DNA of 64,000 bases from Datisca glomerata (taxonomy: Eukaryota; Streptophyta; Magnoliopsida; Cucurbitales; Datiscaceae), in NCBI GenBank assembly GCA_003255025.1, contig QANY01005876.1, positions 882,843 through 946,842 of the forward strand. The letters run 5' to 3'. How positions within the stretch are numbered: position 1 is the first letter of the stretch; each line of letters begins with the position of its first letter. Positions 22,305-34,300 of the stretch are shown in pieces. The translations under genes and the position numbers were made by a program. Under the pieces are notes generated by a model, which saw nothing but the letters and a program-made list of their open reading frames with translations, did not search any database and was not told where the DNA came from.

Positions 22305-22357
22305 TGATTTCTTACTGAAGGTTTAAAATAGTTATAGAAAATTACTTGAACCCTTCA
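22305..22357. repeat. palindrome array 5, cut at the inversion breakpoint
   Basis: A degenerate copy and then ACTTGAACCCTTCA, which stops four bases after the loop. The expected AGTAGT arm is replaced by gypsy sequence. Confidence 0.8.
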
Positions 22358-23547
22358 CCGAATAAAAGCGATGAGTTTGAAAGGCAAAGGAAAGGGAAGA
22401 CCAAAGAAAGCGACAATGATCATGAATTCCAAGGAGAAATGCATGGCGGCCAAGTGATAGACCCAAATATAATAAAAGGTACGGAGAAAGAAAGAGTAGT
22501 GTCTGAAGAAGAAGTACGTGAATTTTTGAAGCTCATCAAGCAAAGTGAGTATAAGGTGATAGAACAACTTAATCGCTTACCTGCTCGCATATTTTTACTC
22601 TCACTCTTTCTGAATTTTGAACCACATCGCCAAGCATTATTGAAGGTTTTAATCAAGCATATGTTTGTCATGACATTACGGTGGAGAAATTGAGTGGAAA
22701 TGTAGGAAATATTACTGCACCAAATATTATCACTTTCACAGATGATGAAATCCCTACCGATGGTACCGGAAACACCAGAGCTCTACATATATCCATGAAA
22801 TGTGGGGATTATGTTGTCGCAAAAGTATGGATTGATAATGGCTCGTCTCTAAATGTAATGCCAAGATCCACACTAGCAAAGCTCCCTGTGGACGCAACAC
22901 ATATGCAACCGAGCATGATGATAGTAAGAGCATTCGACGGTACATGAAGAGAAGTAGTCGGAGACATAGAGATAGAAATTCGAATCAGGCCATGCATATT
23001 CAATATTGTTTTCCAAGTGATGGATATAAATCCAGCATACAGTTTTCTTTTAGGTCGACCATGGATTCACTCTGCCGGGGAAGTACCGTCTTCATTACAT
23101 CAGAAGCTGAAATTTATAATTGATCATAAACTCATTGGTATATGTGGGGGAGAAGATTTATTTGTATCCAAGCCGGCTACCATGTCGTATGTTGAGGCGG
23201 CAGAAGAAGCATTGGAGTGCTCATTTCGATCATTTGAGATTGCGAACACTACATTTGTTGCTAGTGGGAAACTCACTCCAACATCAATCCTATCAAAAGC
23301 TTCTCAGATGGTGGCAAAGTTGATGATAAAAGGGGGATACAAGCGAGGCAAAGGACTCGGGGGTAAGTATCAAGGCATAAATAAGTTAATCGAGTGGAAC
23401 AAGAATGAACAAAGGTTTGGGCTTGGATATAGACTGACCAAGGCTGATAGAAGGAGAATGGAAGCTCAAAAGAAAGAAAAGAGGATTGCTAGGCTCGAAA
23501 ATAGGGAATTCGATATGGAAATGGTGATCATACCCTCATATTTCTAA
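22358..23547 (+). pseudogene. gypsy gag end, aspartic protease and G-patch
   Basis: The frame opens without a start inside the gag-protease linker (REFLKLIKQSEYKVIEQLNR). After a frameshift near 22680 comes the retropepsin: VWIDNGSSLNV with the active-site Asp followed by Asn-Gly instead of Thr/Ser-Gly, as is usual in Tat elements, and SFLLGRPWIH as the flap-distal block. A stop at 22945 splits it. The second frame (23017-23547) includes a G-patch, GGYKRGKGLGGKYQGI, near 23325-23375. The protease would mature gag-pol. The G-patch is a lineage marker of unknown use. Confidence 0.85.
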
Positions 23548-24099
23548 ATCCTTTAGAAGTGGGAGAATTTCATTCGAAGAACCGGTTATAGTAGAGCAGT
23601 ACAACCTTGGAGATGATATCACCGAGCTTTCAATATCTGCAATCTTGGGAAAATCATCAAGTGCAAGTACAGAGGACTTGGTTTCTCGATACGATTCAGA
23701 TCATGAGCTTAACAATTGGGACGTCACCGAGCTACAAGTGTTTCTCAAGAATTTTCAAGAGTAATGTGTTCATGCCAAAATTTTAATGATTCTACCAATG
23801 CCTTAGGAATTTCATTGTTGTGGGCCTATATTCTCATCTATTTCATGTCATCTCTTTGAACGAAAATCTAAAAACTCGTTTCATCTCCTTTTGCTAATGA
23901 TAATTATAATTCCAGTTCTTTATGTTCTTCCTTTAATGTCTACTTTTTCCATTTCTGAAATGTTTTTCATACTCATGCATTGTTTTTTTTTTCCTCGCCT
24001 TCTTTTCATCCAATAATCCGATTCAGGTTCGAGAACGGTGATTTTGAAACAAGAGCATAAGCAATAACTTTAACAATCTCATTCTTAGCGTAGAGTTAG

Positions 24100-25310
24100 A
24101 TGAAAGTGACGAGGATAATTTCGAACTATCTCCGGAAATGTTAAGAATGGTAGAGGAGAATGAAAAAATAACTCAACCATATCAAGAGTTAACGGATGTG
24201 GTAAATTTGGGATTGGAGGGAGAGAAGAAAGAGTTCCAAATCGGCACTTCTATGACAAGCCAAAGCCGTCGAGAATTAATTGACTTACTCAAAGAGTATA
24301 TTGAAGTCTTTGCATGGTCTTACCAAGATATGCCAGGTCTTGACACTGATATCGTGGTTCATCATTTGCCATTTATGCCCGAAAGTAAACCAGTGCGACA
24401 AAAGTTACGGAAAATGAAACCAGACATGCTGGGACAGATCAAAGAAGAAGTTAAAAAGCAAGTAGATACGGGTTTTCTAGAAGTAGCAAAATACCTCGAA
24501 TGGGTTACTAACATAGTCCCAGTGTTGAAGAAAAATGAGAAAGTAAGGATGTGCGTCGATTATAGAAACTTAAATCGGGAAAACCCTAAGGATAATTTTC
24601 CATTACCCCATATCAATGTCTTAGTAGATAACGCTGCATGTCATTCAACCTTCTATTTTATAGATGGAGTTTTGGGGTATAACCGAATCAAAATGGCTCT
24701 TGGAGACCGTAAAAAGATCACTTTTATAACTTTATGGGATACATTTTGTTATAAGGTTATTCCATTTGGTCTAAAGAATGCAGGGGTGACTTACCAACGG
24801 GCAATGGTAACACTGTTTCATGATATGATGCATAAAGAAATCGAAGTGTACGTTGATGATATGATTGCCAAATCTCGTCAAGGGGAAGATCACACTGTCA
24901 CTCTGCGAAAACTATTTGAACGGTTAAGAAAGTTCCAGTTAAAGCTTAACCTGACAAGGTTCGAGTCATTATTGATATGCCACCACTTGGTTTTGTCATG
25001 AGCAAGGAATGAATAAAAGTTGACCCTGACAAAGTTTGAGCCATCATTGATATGCCACTACCTCAAACTCAGAAGGAAGTTGGAAGTTTCTTGTGGAGAT
25101 TAAATAACATATCCCGATTCTCAGAGCTAACTACAACTTGTGAACCTATATTTAAACTTCTCCGTAAAAGTAATACAGAAGGATGAAATGATGATTGCCA
25201 ATTTGCTTTTGAGAAGTTCAAGCAATACTTGAAAAATCTGCCTATACTTGTTCCTCCAACTCCAGGGCGTCCACTCATTTTGTATCTTACAGTAACATAA
25301 AAATCCATGG
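24100..25310 (+). pseudogene. gypsy reverse transcriptase, RNase H lost
   Basis: The open frame 24138-25001 covers most of RT: DMPGLDTDIVVHHLP, KVRMCVDYRNLN, PFGLKNAGVTYQRAM and the active-site YVDDMIAKS with both aspartates present. Beyond 25000 the thumb continues with stops (IDMPLPQTQKEVGSFL) to LILYLTVT at about 25297. There, where RNase H should begin, the sequence goes within a few codons into the linker before integrase, so RNase H and any archaeal-type RNase H are deleted. Also odd is a partial local repeat at 24957-25060 (the ATTGATATGCCAC stretch occurs twice). Confidence 0.88.
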
Positions 25311-25332
25311 CACCGCAGACTTTAAGGAAGAA

Positions 25333-26655
25333 GTGCAACCCATAAAAATTGAGAAGCGAGATTTTCCTGCTCATTGTATGAGTATTGAAGAAGAGCCAGA
25401 CACAAGACCATGGTATTACGACATCAAACAGTATATAAAGAATGGAGAATATCCATCCAAAACTTTTGAGAATGATAAACGCACTATTAGAAGATTGACC
25501 ATGTGTTTCTTCTTGAATGGTGAAATACTCAATAAAAGAAACCATGATATGGTGCGCTTAAGATGTGTTGATGCAAGGGAAGTGAATCAAACCATAGAGG
25601 AAGTTCACGAAGGAATTTGTGGAGTTCACTAATGGACATATGATGGCCAAACAAATCTTGAGAGAAGGATATTATTGGTTAACTCTAGAATCTGATTGCA
25701 TCAAGTATGCCAAGAAATGTCATAAATGTCAAATTTATGCGGATAAAATTCACGTATCCGCATCTCCTTTACATGTAATGGACACGCCTTGGCCGTTATC
25801 TATGTGGGGCATAGACGTCATGGGTCCTATCAAACCCAAAGCCTCTAACGGGCATCGTTTCATTTTGGTCTCTATGGATTATTTTACCAAATGGGTGGAG
25901 GCAAATTCTTATTCGAGTGTAACCAGAAGTGCAGTTGTTAAGTTTATTAAAAAGGAGATAATTTGTCGATATGGTTTATCTGGAAGGATCATCACAGATA
26001 ATAGGATAAATTCAAATAACAAGATGATAAAAGAATTATGTGAGGAATTCAAAATTAAGCATCATAATTCATATCTTTATCGTCCGAAAATGAACAGAGC
26101 AGTGAAAGTAGCCAATAAGAACATAAAAAGGATCATAGAGAAGATGAAGGAGGTTTATAAGGATTGCATGAGATGCTCTCATTTGCATTGCATAGGTACC
26201 GCACATTAGTCCGAACATCAACTGAGGCAACGTCATTCTCTTTGGTATATGGCATGAAAGCGGTCCTTCCAATTGAGGTGGAAATACTCTCTCTTAGAGT
26301 CTTAATGGAGGTGAAATTAGAAGAAGTAGAGTGGGTACAAACACGATATAAGCAATTGAATTTCATCAAGGAAAAAAGATTTGACTGCATTATGTAGAGG
26401 ACATTTATAACAAAGAAAAATGATGCACGCATATGACAAAAAATTGCGTCCCTGATGTTTCTGAGAAGGAGACTTGGTGTTAAAAAAGATACTCTCATAT
26501 TAAAAGGATCACCGGGGGAAGTGGACCTCAAATTACGAAGGACCTTTCATTGTCAAGAAAGCTTTCTCGGGAGGATTTCTCATACTAACAAACATGGATA
26601 GAGATGATTTACCGCACACAGTTAATTCTGATACAATCAAGAAATATTTCGTTTG
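25333..26655 (+). pseudogene. gypsy integrase with lost catalytic glutamate
   Basis: Three overlapping frames (25333-25632, 25619-26209, 26164-26397) joined by frameshifts. The HHCC finger ends in CHKCQ near 25725. The core has WGIDVMGPI (first Asp) and IITDNR (second Asp, in a context changed from the usual DNG). The third catalytic position, in the block YRPKMNRAVKVANKN, is Lys where the family has Glu. The C-terminal part continues degenerate to about 26655, with a final block resembling KKYFV. Integration would not be possible with this protein. Confidence 0.87.
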
Positions 26656-27544
26656 ACCGCTATAAGTATGGGGAAAATGAAGTTAGACAAAAAAATGTTT
26701 TTTAAAAAAATAGAGTTGTCTCGAATACTGGAGAAATTCTTCCGCCATTTTTTTTTCTTTTTCCAAATCATCATTTGTAAACATTATTCATCATCAATGA
26801 AGAGCCATTTTTCTTTCTCAGTTGACAAATACATATACTTCCTCTTCTCCTTATTTCCATTATTTCATTTTCCTCTCAATTCTAAGATATCATTAATTAT
26901 GCTTGAAATAACTCAGAAGCATAAACTTGGTCAAGTGAAAGCTAATTAAAAAAGAAAAAAGAAAAGAATAGGAACTAAGAAAGATGGTCTGAGTACGAGG
27001 GGAAATCTGAAAATTCATCACGAGAAAGTTGATATGCACATAACGAAAGCTAAAGCACGATTGAAGGATTGCAATTAAAGTACAAAAAAAGAAGCAAAAT
27101 GTGGAGAAATTATTCGTTTTTCTTCATCAACGACGTGAAGCCGAATACTGGAGCACAAACCAATGACTAAGGATGCATCATTTTCTTGAAAGTATGCTCG
27201 ATACTTCATTGCGAGTTCATGACCTTAGGCCAAGTGATTGATTTGAAGGGTGAAGGATATGGCGACATTAGTCAACTTTCAAAAAAATCATCACAAATAT
27301 TTTCAATCATGCATAGCACGTATGCACTCAAAATCACTATTTTGCATTTATATTCAATAATTACAATGGATAGACATGCATCATATTGATCTGTTTTGAT
27401 GCATTTCAAGTGCATGAATAATTTAAAGATATTCTTTCAAAATCCATACATGACTTTCTAACATTTAGAGCATGCATTAGTCTAGCTCTTGCACCATATG
27501 AAACTTGTAAATATCAGATCAAATATCATCTCAACATCTTTAGT
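26656..27544 (+). other. 3' untranslated region of the gypsy element
   Basis: Non-coding, AT-rich sequence between integrase and the tandem repeats. No ORF of note. Confidence 0.6.
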
Positions 27545-28430
27545 TAAATCAAACCTGAATCGAGTTGAGGTCAAAGCCTACGTCTATCCAGGTTCGTTTC
27601 CTTCCAAATATCTCGGTTAAATCGAACCCGACTTTGTCGTGGTCGAAGCCCGGTGTCAGCGCTTGGTCCATTTCAATTAATATGGTTAAATCGAACCCAC
27701 ATCGACTCGAGGTCGAAGCCTGCGTCTATCCAGGTCAACGCACTTCCTTTATCTATGGTTAAATCGAACCTGCATCGAGTCGAGGTCGAAGCCTGCGTCT
27801 ATAAAGGTCCATTTCCTTTCAAATATCTCGGTTAAATCAAACCCGACTTTGTCGTGGTCGAAGCCCAGTGTCAGCGCTTGGTCCATTTCAATTAATATGG
27901 TTAAATCGAACCCATATCGATTTGAGGTCAAAGCCTCCATCTATCCAGGTCCACGTCCTTCCTTTATCTATGGTTAAATCGAACATGCATCGATTCGAGG
28001 TCGAAGCCTGCATCTATCCAGGTCCACATCCTTCCTTTATCTATGGTTAAATCGAACCCGCATCAAGTCGAGGTCGAAGCCTGGCTATATTCAGGTCTAT
28101 GTCGTTTCTTTATCTTTGGTTAAATCGAACCCGACTTTGTCGCGGTCGAAGTCCGGTGTCAGCGCCTGGTCCGTTTCAATTAATATTGTTAAATCGAACC
28201 CGCATCGAGTCGAGGTCGAAGCCTACGTCTATCCAGGTCCGCGTCATTTCTTTATCTTAGGTTAAATCGAACTGACTTTGTCGCTGTCGAAACTCGGTGT
28301 TAGCGCCTGGTCCATTTAAATTTATAGGGTTAAATCGAACTCGAATTGAGTCGAGGTCGAAGCTTGTGTCTATCCAGGTCTATTTCATAAGTTTCATCAT
28401 TTCATAGAACCCGAATAAGTCGAGGTTTCT
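27545..28430 (+). repeat. tandem repeat of two unit types (69 and 73 bp) in the gypsy 3' region
   Basis: About twelve units, each beginning GGTTAAATCGAACC. The 69-bp type has GACTTTGTCGTGGTCGAAG and GTGTCAGCGC. The 73-bp type has CGAGTCGAGGTCGAAGCC and TCTATCCAGGTC. Spacings between unit starts at 27615, 27684, 27757, 27830, 27899, 27972, 28045, 28118 and on are 69 or 73. Variable 3' tandem repeats are typical of Tat/Ogre elements and can seed satellites. Confidence 0.93.
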
Positions 28431-28511
28431 ATTTCCTTTATCTATATAGTTTTTCTCGATCAAAATACTTATCTACACCTTTGTACACCTTCTAAGTTTA
28501 TAAGCGTGAAC

Positions 28512-28523
28512 AAATGGGGTAGC
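28512..28523 (+). other. polypurine tract of the gypsy element
   Basis: AAATGGGGTAGC directly before the LTR start. Its last five bases (GTAGC) equal the proposed target duplication, which weakens that duplication as evidence. Confidence 0.55.
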
Positions 28524-30877
28524 TGTAGATACCGTATTTTGTCCGGTTCAATACTTTGAAAATACAAAAAAAAATTACCCATATACTAGTCTAAGGCTAG
28601 GTGTATGATTTGAAAAATAGCTCAATGCCTAAGAAATAAGAAAATTTGTCCAAAGATTAAAAATAAAAAAAGGAACAAAAATACTAAAATTAAAAAGTGA
28701 AGTCCTAAGTTTGCCTATAAATAGAGGGGATGTTTTCACTTGAAAAGGGAGATTTGGGAGGGTGGGGAAGATAAGAGATTTTAGAGAGAGAAAGAGAGAT
28801 TTTGAGAAAATAGTGAAAAATGGAAAGAATGAGAGTTTTCATTTCTATTCATCTTCCATCTTCTCATTTTTTTTATTAAGGTAGTTCAAATCTCTTACAT
28901 TTTAGCTTACAATATATTTTGTTCATTCTAATTAATCATCTCTCTTCTCCATACTCATGTATTTGATATTTCTTTGTTTCATTTTCCATATATAGGTTTG
29001 TTTGCTCATTCTTTATCATTTCTCCTACTTTTAATCTTAAGTTTTATTTTCATATATTATTTATCTCTCTACAAGTTTGATGATGAGATTTTTTGTCATC
29101 AACTCAATCAATGAAAATGAAGATAAAATTTTGAGGGGTGTAAAATTAACTCAATGTGAATCAACCATTTAATAGGTTAAAAGTGTACATTTGATGAAAA
29201 GATCTCCTATGATAATTTCTCATACATGAAAATGCATAAAATAGAGAGTAAAATCTCTATACAAGATTATGCAAATATTTAAGCGTTGATTTTTTTATGC
29301 TCTTACAGATCTTCTCTTATTTTCTTTTTTAAATTTTGACCATCATTTTTGTGATACTTGTTTGAACTAGTTACCATCCATGATCATTCCTAGCAATGAA
29401 GGAAGAAAGAAAAAATGATAATTAGTGAACTAAGTGGTCCAAAATAAAAAAATGGTATATTTATATCCCAAACAAAAATTATTTTATTTTGAAAGTTTTA
29501 TGAATTTTCTTTAGTGACACTTGTTTAAACTAGTTACAATCCATGATTATTTCTAGCAATAAAGGAAGAAAACAAAAATGGTAATTAGTGAACTAAGTAG
29601 TCCAAAAATAAAAAAATGATATATTTATATCCCAAAGAAAATTATTTATTTATTTTTACTGACACTTGTTTAAATTAATTATCATTCATGATCATTATTT
29701 TGCTATTTGATTAGCATTGGGTGAAGAAATAAAAAATAATAATTAATAGACCATGTAGTAAAAAAGCATGCTCATACTAATCATATGAAATTAAGCATTT
29801 TTTTCATAGATTAATTTATTTTATGCATAAAAAATTTATTATCAAGTTATTTACTAAACAATTATATATATATGTCTGTGTGTGTGTGTTTAAAGTGAAA
29901 AATTAAAAAAAAAAGACTGAGAGTGACGTCACCTTCTGTCACTTAACATGAGGGTGATGTCACCCTCTGTCACTTAACAGGAGGGTGACATCACCCTCTG
30001 TCACTTAACAGGAGGGTGACGTCACCCTCTGTAAAAAAAACTTTAATTTTTTTGTTGTTTATATTTTGTTTTTGTTTTTTTATGTTAATTTATTTTTCTA
30101 TTTTTAGTAGATATTATTAGTTTATTGTAATTTATTTTTAATTATTTCATTGTCTTGTTTCATTATTTTCACCCTACATATTCTTTTTTAAAATTTATCA
30201 TCTCTAACATTCATTTCCATTGTTTTTTTATATTTATAGTTTTTATCTCTTCTTATTTATTTATGTATTATTTTCATATATCACGGTTGTATGTAATTAT
30301 TATTTTATTCTTTTATCATCAAAATTGACGCTCGTAAATTAAAACCATAACAATTTGATTTAAATTTTATAAATTTTTTTATTTAGTTTTCAGTAAAAAA
30401 TCCGATGACGGACTTTAGAATTTTGGGATACCAAATTTTTCAAACTACCGAGGTGAGGAGTTATTTTTAGGATACTGAGAGTAACTCCAATAACGCTTTG
30501 ATTAAAAAAAATTATGTTTTCAATGGTCTTTATACCACCCGTTAAAGGTAATTTATTTGCTCATTTTTATGATGCAAAATATACCAAATGGGACATTCAA
30601 AATTGAATTTTTATAACATTATTTTTTGAAAAAAATAATTTGGATAGTATTTGATTAAATTTGATAACCATTTTTTATAATGGACGGTGTGGGGTGCTAA
30701 TATCTTCTCCATACGTAAATGACTCCCGACCAACTTTAAATTTTCACAGGCCAAAATATTTAATTTTAAATTTGGGTAACCAATCACGTCCTAAAATGAT
30801 TGGTGGTGACTCTGAATTTTTTTTCCTCAAAAAATGATTTTTCAATCGCCGCTCCGCGTCGTATGCACGTTGCGACA
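28524..30877 (+). repeat. 3' LTR of the gypsy element (2354 bp)
   Basis: Starts TGTAGATACCGTATTTTGTC and ends ACGTTGCGACA. A TATAAATAG box is at 28716-28724. It aligns along its length with the reverse complement of 44801-46982, the other LTR. It is followed by GTAGC (30878-30882), matching the flank of the other LTR. Confidence 0.92.
29925..30035 (+). repeat. 31-bp minisatellite with TGACGTCA palindromes inside the LTR
   Basis: Three to four units containing GAGGGTGACGTCACCCTC (variants TGATGTCA and TGACATCA), linked by TGTCACTTAACAG. Each unit is self-complementary. The array and its flank are absent from the other LTR near 45640-45670. Confidence 0.9.
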
Positions 30878-31399
30878 GTAGCCATTTGGACAGTTAGCTA
30901 TTGATATTAGTTGAAAGAAATAACTTTTTTTGTAAGACTGCAATGTGTGTTAGATTTATTTCTTTGGTAGTCTCTATATGTGGTAGTAATTAGATCAAGA
31001 ATAATTATGTGAATCTGATCTTTTTTTTACAAAATCAATCTTCATTAGGACTTTCACGTAATATAAATAGGGTAATCCAATTTGGGGGAGGATTACTCAA
31101 GGAGTAAATATGATACAACCCATTGGCATGAGAAGATCTCTTTAGCTACAAGGCTTAAATTAGGAGTTACATAGAAAATCTAATGGCAGAAAAATTAGTT
31201 AGTGTCCTCAAAATGCTTCTCAAAATAGCATCATTGATGAGATCCATGCGAACAAAATGATTCCATAATTCCTAGCATGCTAGCTCCACCTCTAAATAAA
31301 GCCAGAATTAGCTAGGCAATGGTTGATGCTTTAAAGCAGTGCCTCTAATAAGGAGGAGGAAGGTGATTCAGAATCTGCCCAAATCTACCCACCTTCTAA

Positions 31400-34300
31400 G
31401 AATTCACCGGCTGAGCCCCTGCACACCCAGCCACTGTCTTTTTTAGAGCTATAACTACCCCAAGAGAAATCAAGGTTGATTTTAACGAATGGTAACGAGG
31501 GGGCTACCAAGAAGTCCATTCCAAGCGATTGAGAACTCTGGGGAGAGCTTTGGTATCCAACTTGTAGGCCAAGACTTCAGACCTATGAGGATTAGCCTTT
31601 CCTGAGTTGGAGATTCTACCTCAATTTCATAAAATAAACAACAAGGATTAGATATGTATATATTTTCTTGATAAGGTGCTCTTGGTGGGGAAAAAATCAT
31701 GCCAAAGTCTCCAAACAAAGAATTTAACTTTAGGAACAACATTTAGATTCCAAACAGTTCGCCAGAGAGTATAGAAGAACTGGCCGCTTCACTACGTTTT
31801 TTAAGAACATCAACTTTGTATCCCAAACTTACAGAATATATACCATTTTTAGCATAGGACCACCAACCGACATCAACATTCCAACCTCCTGAGTTCAAAA
31901 GCATGAGATCTGCAACTATTTTAATGGAATCATTTTTTGGAGTATGAGGGAGAAAATCACATTTTCTAGGAAGCCAAGGGTCCATCCAAAGATAAATGTT
32001 ATTTCCAGAGCCTACCCTCCAGATGAAGCCTTCTTGGATGAGAGATCTGCCCCACAACTGCTTCTCCAAGCCCAAGACGGGTTCGCACCAAGCTTCCCTT
32101 GAAAAAACCTGAGTTGGGGAAATATTTATGTTTTAATACATAAAAAAGAATGCTAGAAGGGTTAGAAAGTAAAAATCAACAATATTTTTTGCTAATAGAG
32201 CCTTATTGAAACATTCAAAATCCTTAAACCCGAATCCCCCACAATTCTTTTCCTTAGTCAGCAAGTCACATGTTGTCCAATGTATCTTTCTCTTGCTACT
32301 AGTAGATCCCCACCAAAACTGTTAAAGGCATCTGCATATAATATTATAGTTTTTCACCGTGAGTTTGAAGCATTGCATAGTGTATACTGGAAGCCCATAA
32401 GCCACTGCTTTGATCATCATTTCCTTTCCTCCTTAGGATAAAATATGCTCAGCCCAACCATGGATACGACTTTCTAGATTCCTTCTAATGTCATCAAAGA
32501 GTCTTCTCTTTGATCTTTCAAAGGTAGAGGGTATACCCAAATACTTTTCAAAACCTCCACAATGAGATATGTTAAGTAATGAAGCCAGATAATGCTGAGT
32601 TTTAGGTAAAACGTTACGAGAGAAACATATAGAGGTTTTTTGAAAATTTACCAGTTGTCCTAATGCTGCACAATAGTCCCTAATGATGGGCTTGATGGTG
32701 GTAACCTCCTTTTTTGATGCCTTGCATAAAATGACAACATCATCTGCAAAGAATAAGTGTGAGATCGATGGGTTAAGCCTGCAAGGAGAAAAGCCATGTA
32801 TTGATTTCAATTCAACCGCTCGGGATAATTATTTTGAAAAGACTTCATCACATAAGATAAAAAGGTAGGGTGATAAAGGATCAACCTGTAAACCACGACT
32901 AAGGTAAATCCTCTCTATAAGCACACCATTGATAATTACCGAGAATGAAACTGTTGTGACACACTCCATGATCCATCTAATCCATTTGTAATGACAATTC
33001 AACCTCAACATGACAACTTCAATGAAGGACCATTCCAATCTATCATATGTCTTAGCCATCTCCAGTTTGATGATCATATTACCCTATTTGCTTTAAGACT
33101 TTACCCTTAAAGAGTGTAGAGCCTCATGGACAATAATGATGTTATCCTGAATGCACCTACCAACAAGGAATGCACACTGGGTAAGGGAATGAGATCCTTC
33201 AAAAGTGGCTTTAGTCTATTGCACAAAACCTTGGAGATGAGTTTATAAACAACATTGCAAAGGGAGATGGGCCGAAAATCCTGCATGGATTGAGGAGCAA
33301 CCATTTTAAGAATAAGACTAATGTATGTAGCATTAATCCCTTTAGGAAGCTATCCAAATGAATGAAATTCTTTTATCATAGCGATTACATCTTTGGCTAT
33401 ACTACTCCATTGACCTTGAAAGAATCATGCATTGAACCCTGAACCTTTAGAGATGCGTTTATAAATAACATTACAAATGGAGATGGGTCGAAAATCCTGT
33501 ATGGATCGAGGAGTAACCTTTTTAAGAATAAGGTTGATGTGGGTAGCATTAATCCCTTTAAGAAGCTATCTAGATGAATGAAATTATTTTATCATAGCAA
33601 TTACATCTTTGGCTACACTACTCCATTGATATTAAAATAATCTTATATTGAACCCATCATGACCTGGAGCTTTGGAAGAGTTAATCTGAAACAGAGCTGT
33701 GTCTATCTCTTCTTCCCAAAAAGGAGCTGTTAGACTTTTATTTTGGCTGTTAGTGACCCTAGCATACAGGACTTCCACTAAATCATTTACCCTTATTGGA
33801 TTTTGAGAGGTAAAAAATTTATGGAAGTACTCATTGGCAATCCTCTTAATATCATTCTGCTCCATTCTCAAAACCCCATTATCATCCTCTAGGCCTGGAA
33901 TTTAAAGTTTTCTGCTCCTTTGTTTCAATTTTGCATGGAAGAAGGTTGTGTTGCTATCTCCCAACAAAAGCCAATCTACATGAGTCGTGTCCTTCCAATA
34001 CTTTTCTTTGTCAATAACAACTTTCTCCAATTTCCCTTCCAGGTCTCTAATTGCTAGCATATGCCGACCATGTTTTAAGTAAAGGCCTTTGAGCTGGGAT
34101 GCAAGGTCCTTAATTCGGGCCTGAGAGTTGAACGGATTCTTCCTCCTTCATTAAACCAGATTTTCCCTAGTTAATTTAATTTTTCGAATCATATCCTCAC
34201 CGGCCGAGCCTTGATTTATAGAAGCCCAAGTCTGCATAATAACTTGTTTACAACTATCAACTTTAGCCCATCTAATATCAAAATGGAAACGTTGGGGCAC

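Larger units (their letters stand above)
14640..22357 (+). mobile_element. MULE-1, left and central part
   Basis: A Mutator-like transposon with a terminal inverted repeat starting GGGCTATTTGCATAAATATA, a transposase pseudogene on plus, a DUF1985/C48-like gene on minus and arrays of a palindrome (arms ACTACTTGAA and TTCAAGTAGT around GGG) found nowhere else in the window except at 44040-44465. It resembles Kaonashi-type MULEs that carry a Ulp1-like peptidase gene. The sequence stops abruptly inside a palindrome at 22357, where gypsy sequence begins. The missing right end lies at 43271-44475 in inverted orientation. Rejoined length would be about 8.9 kb. Confidence 0.85.
22358..30877 (+). mobile_element. 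Tat/Ogre-type Ty3/gypsy element, 3' part
   Basis: Order on plus: end of gag, aspartic protease, G-patch, reverse transcriptase, integrase, a tandem-repeat 3' region, polypurine tract, LTR. RT before integrase gives gypsy. The G-patch, long 3' tandem repeats, LTR start TGTAGATACC and the TGGCGACTC primer site of the matching half indicate the Tat/Ogre lineage. The 5' LTR, leader and most of gag are absent here. The 5' LTR and leader lie at 44476-46982 on the other strand. RNase H is deleted. All genes are broken. Confidence 0.9.

Noticed and set aside
27565..28050. Repeated open frames of about 60 codons in both orientations
   Set aside because: They follow the 69/73-bp tandem repeat and carry no domain.
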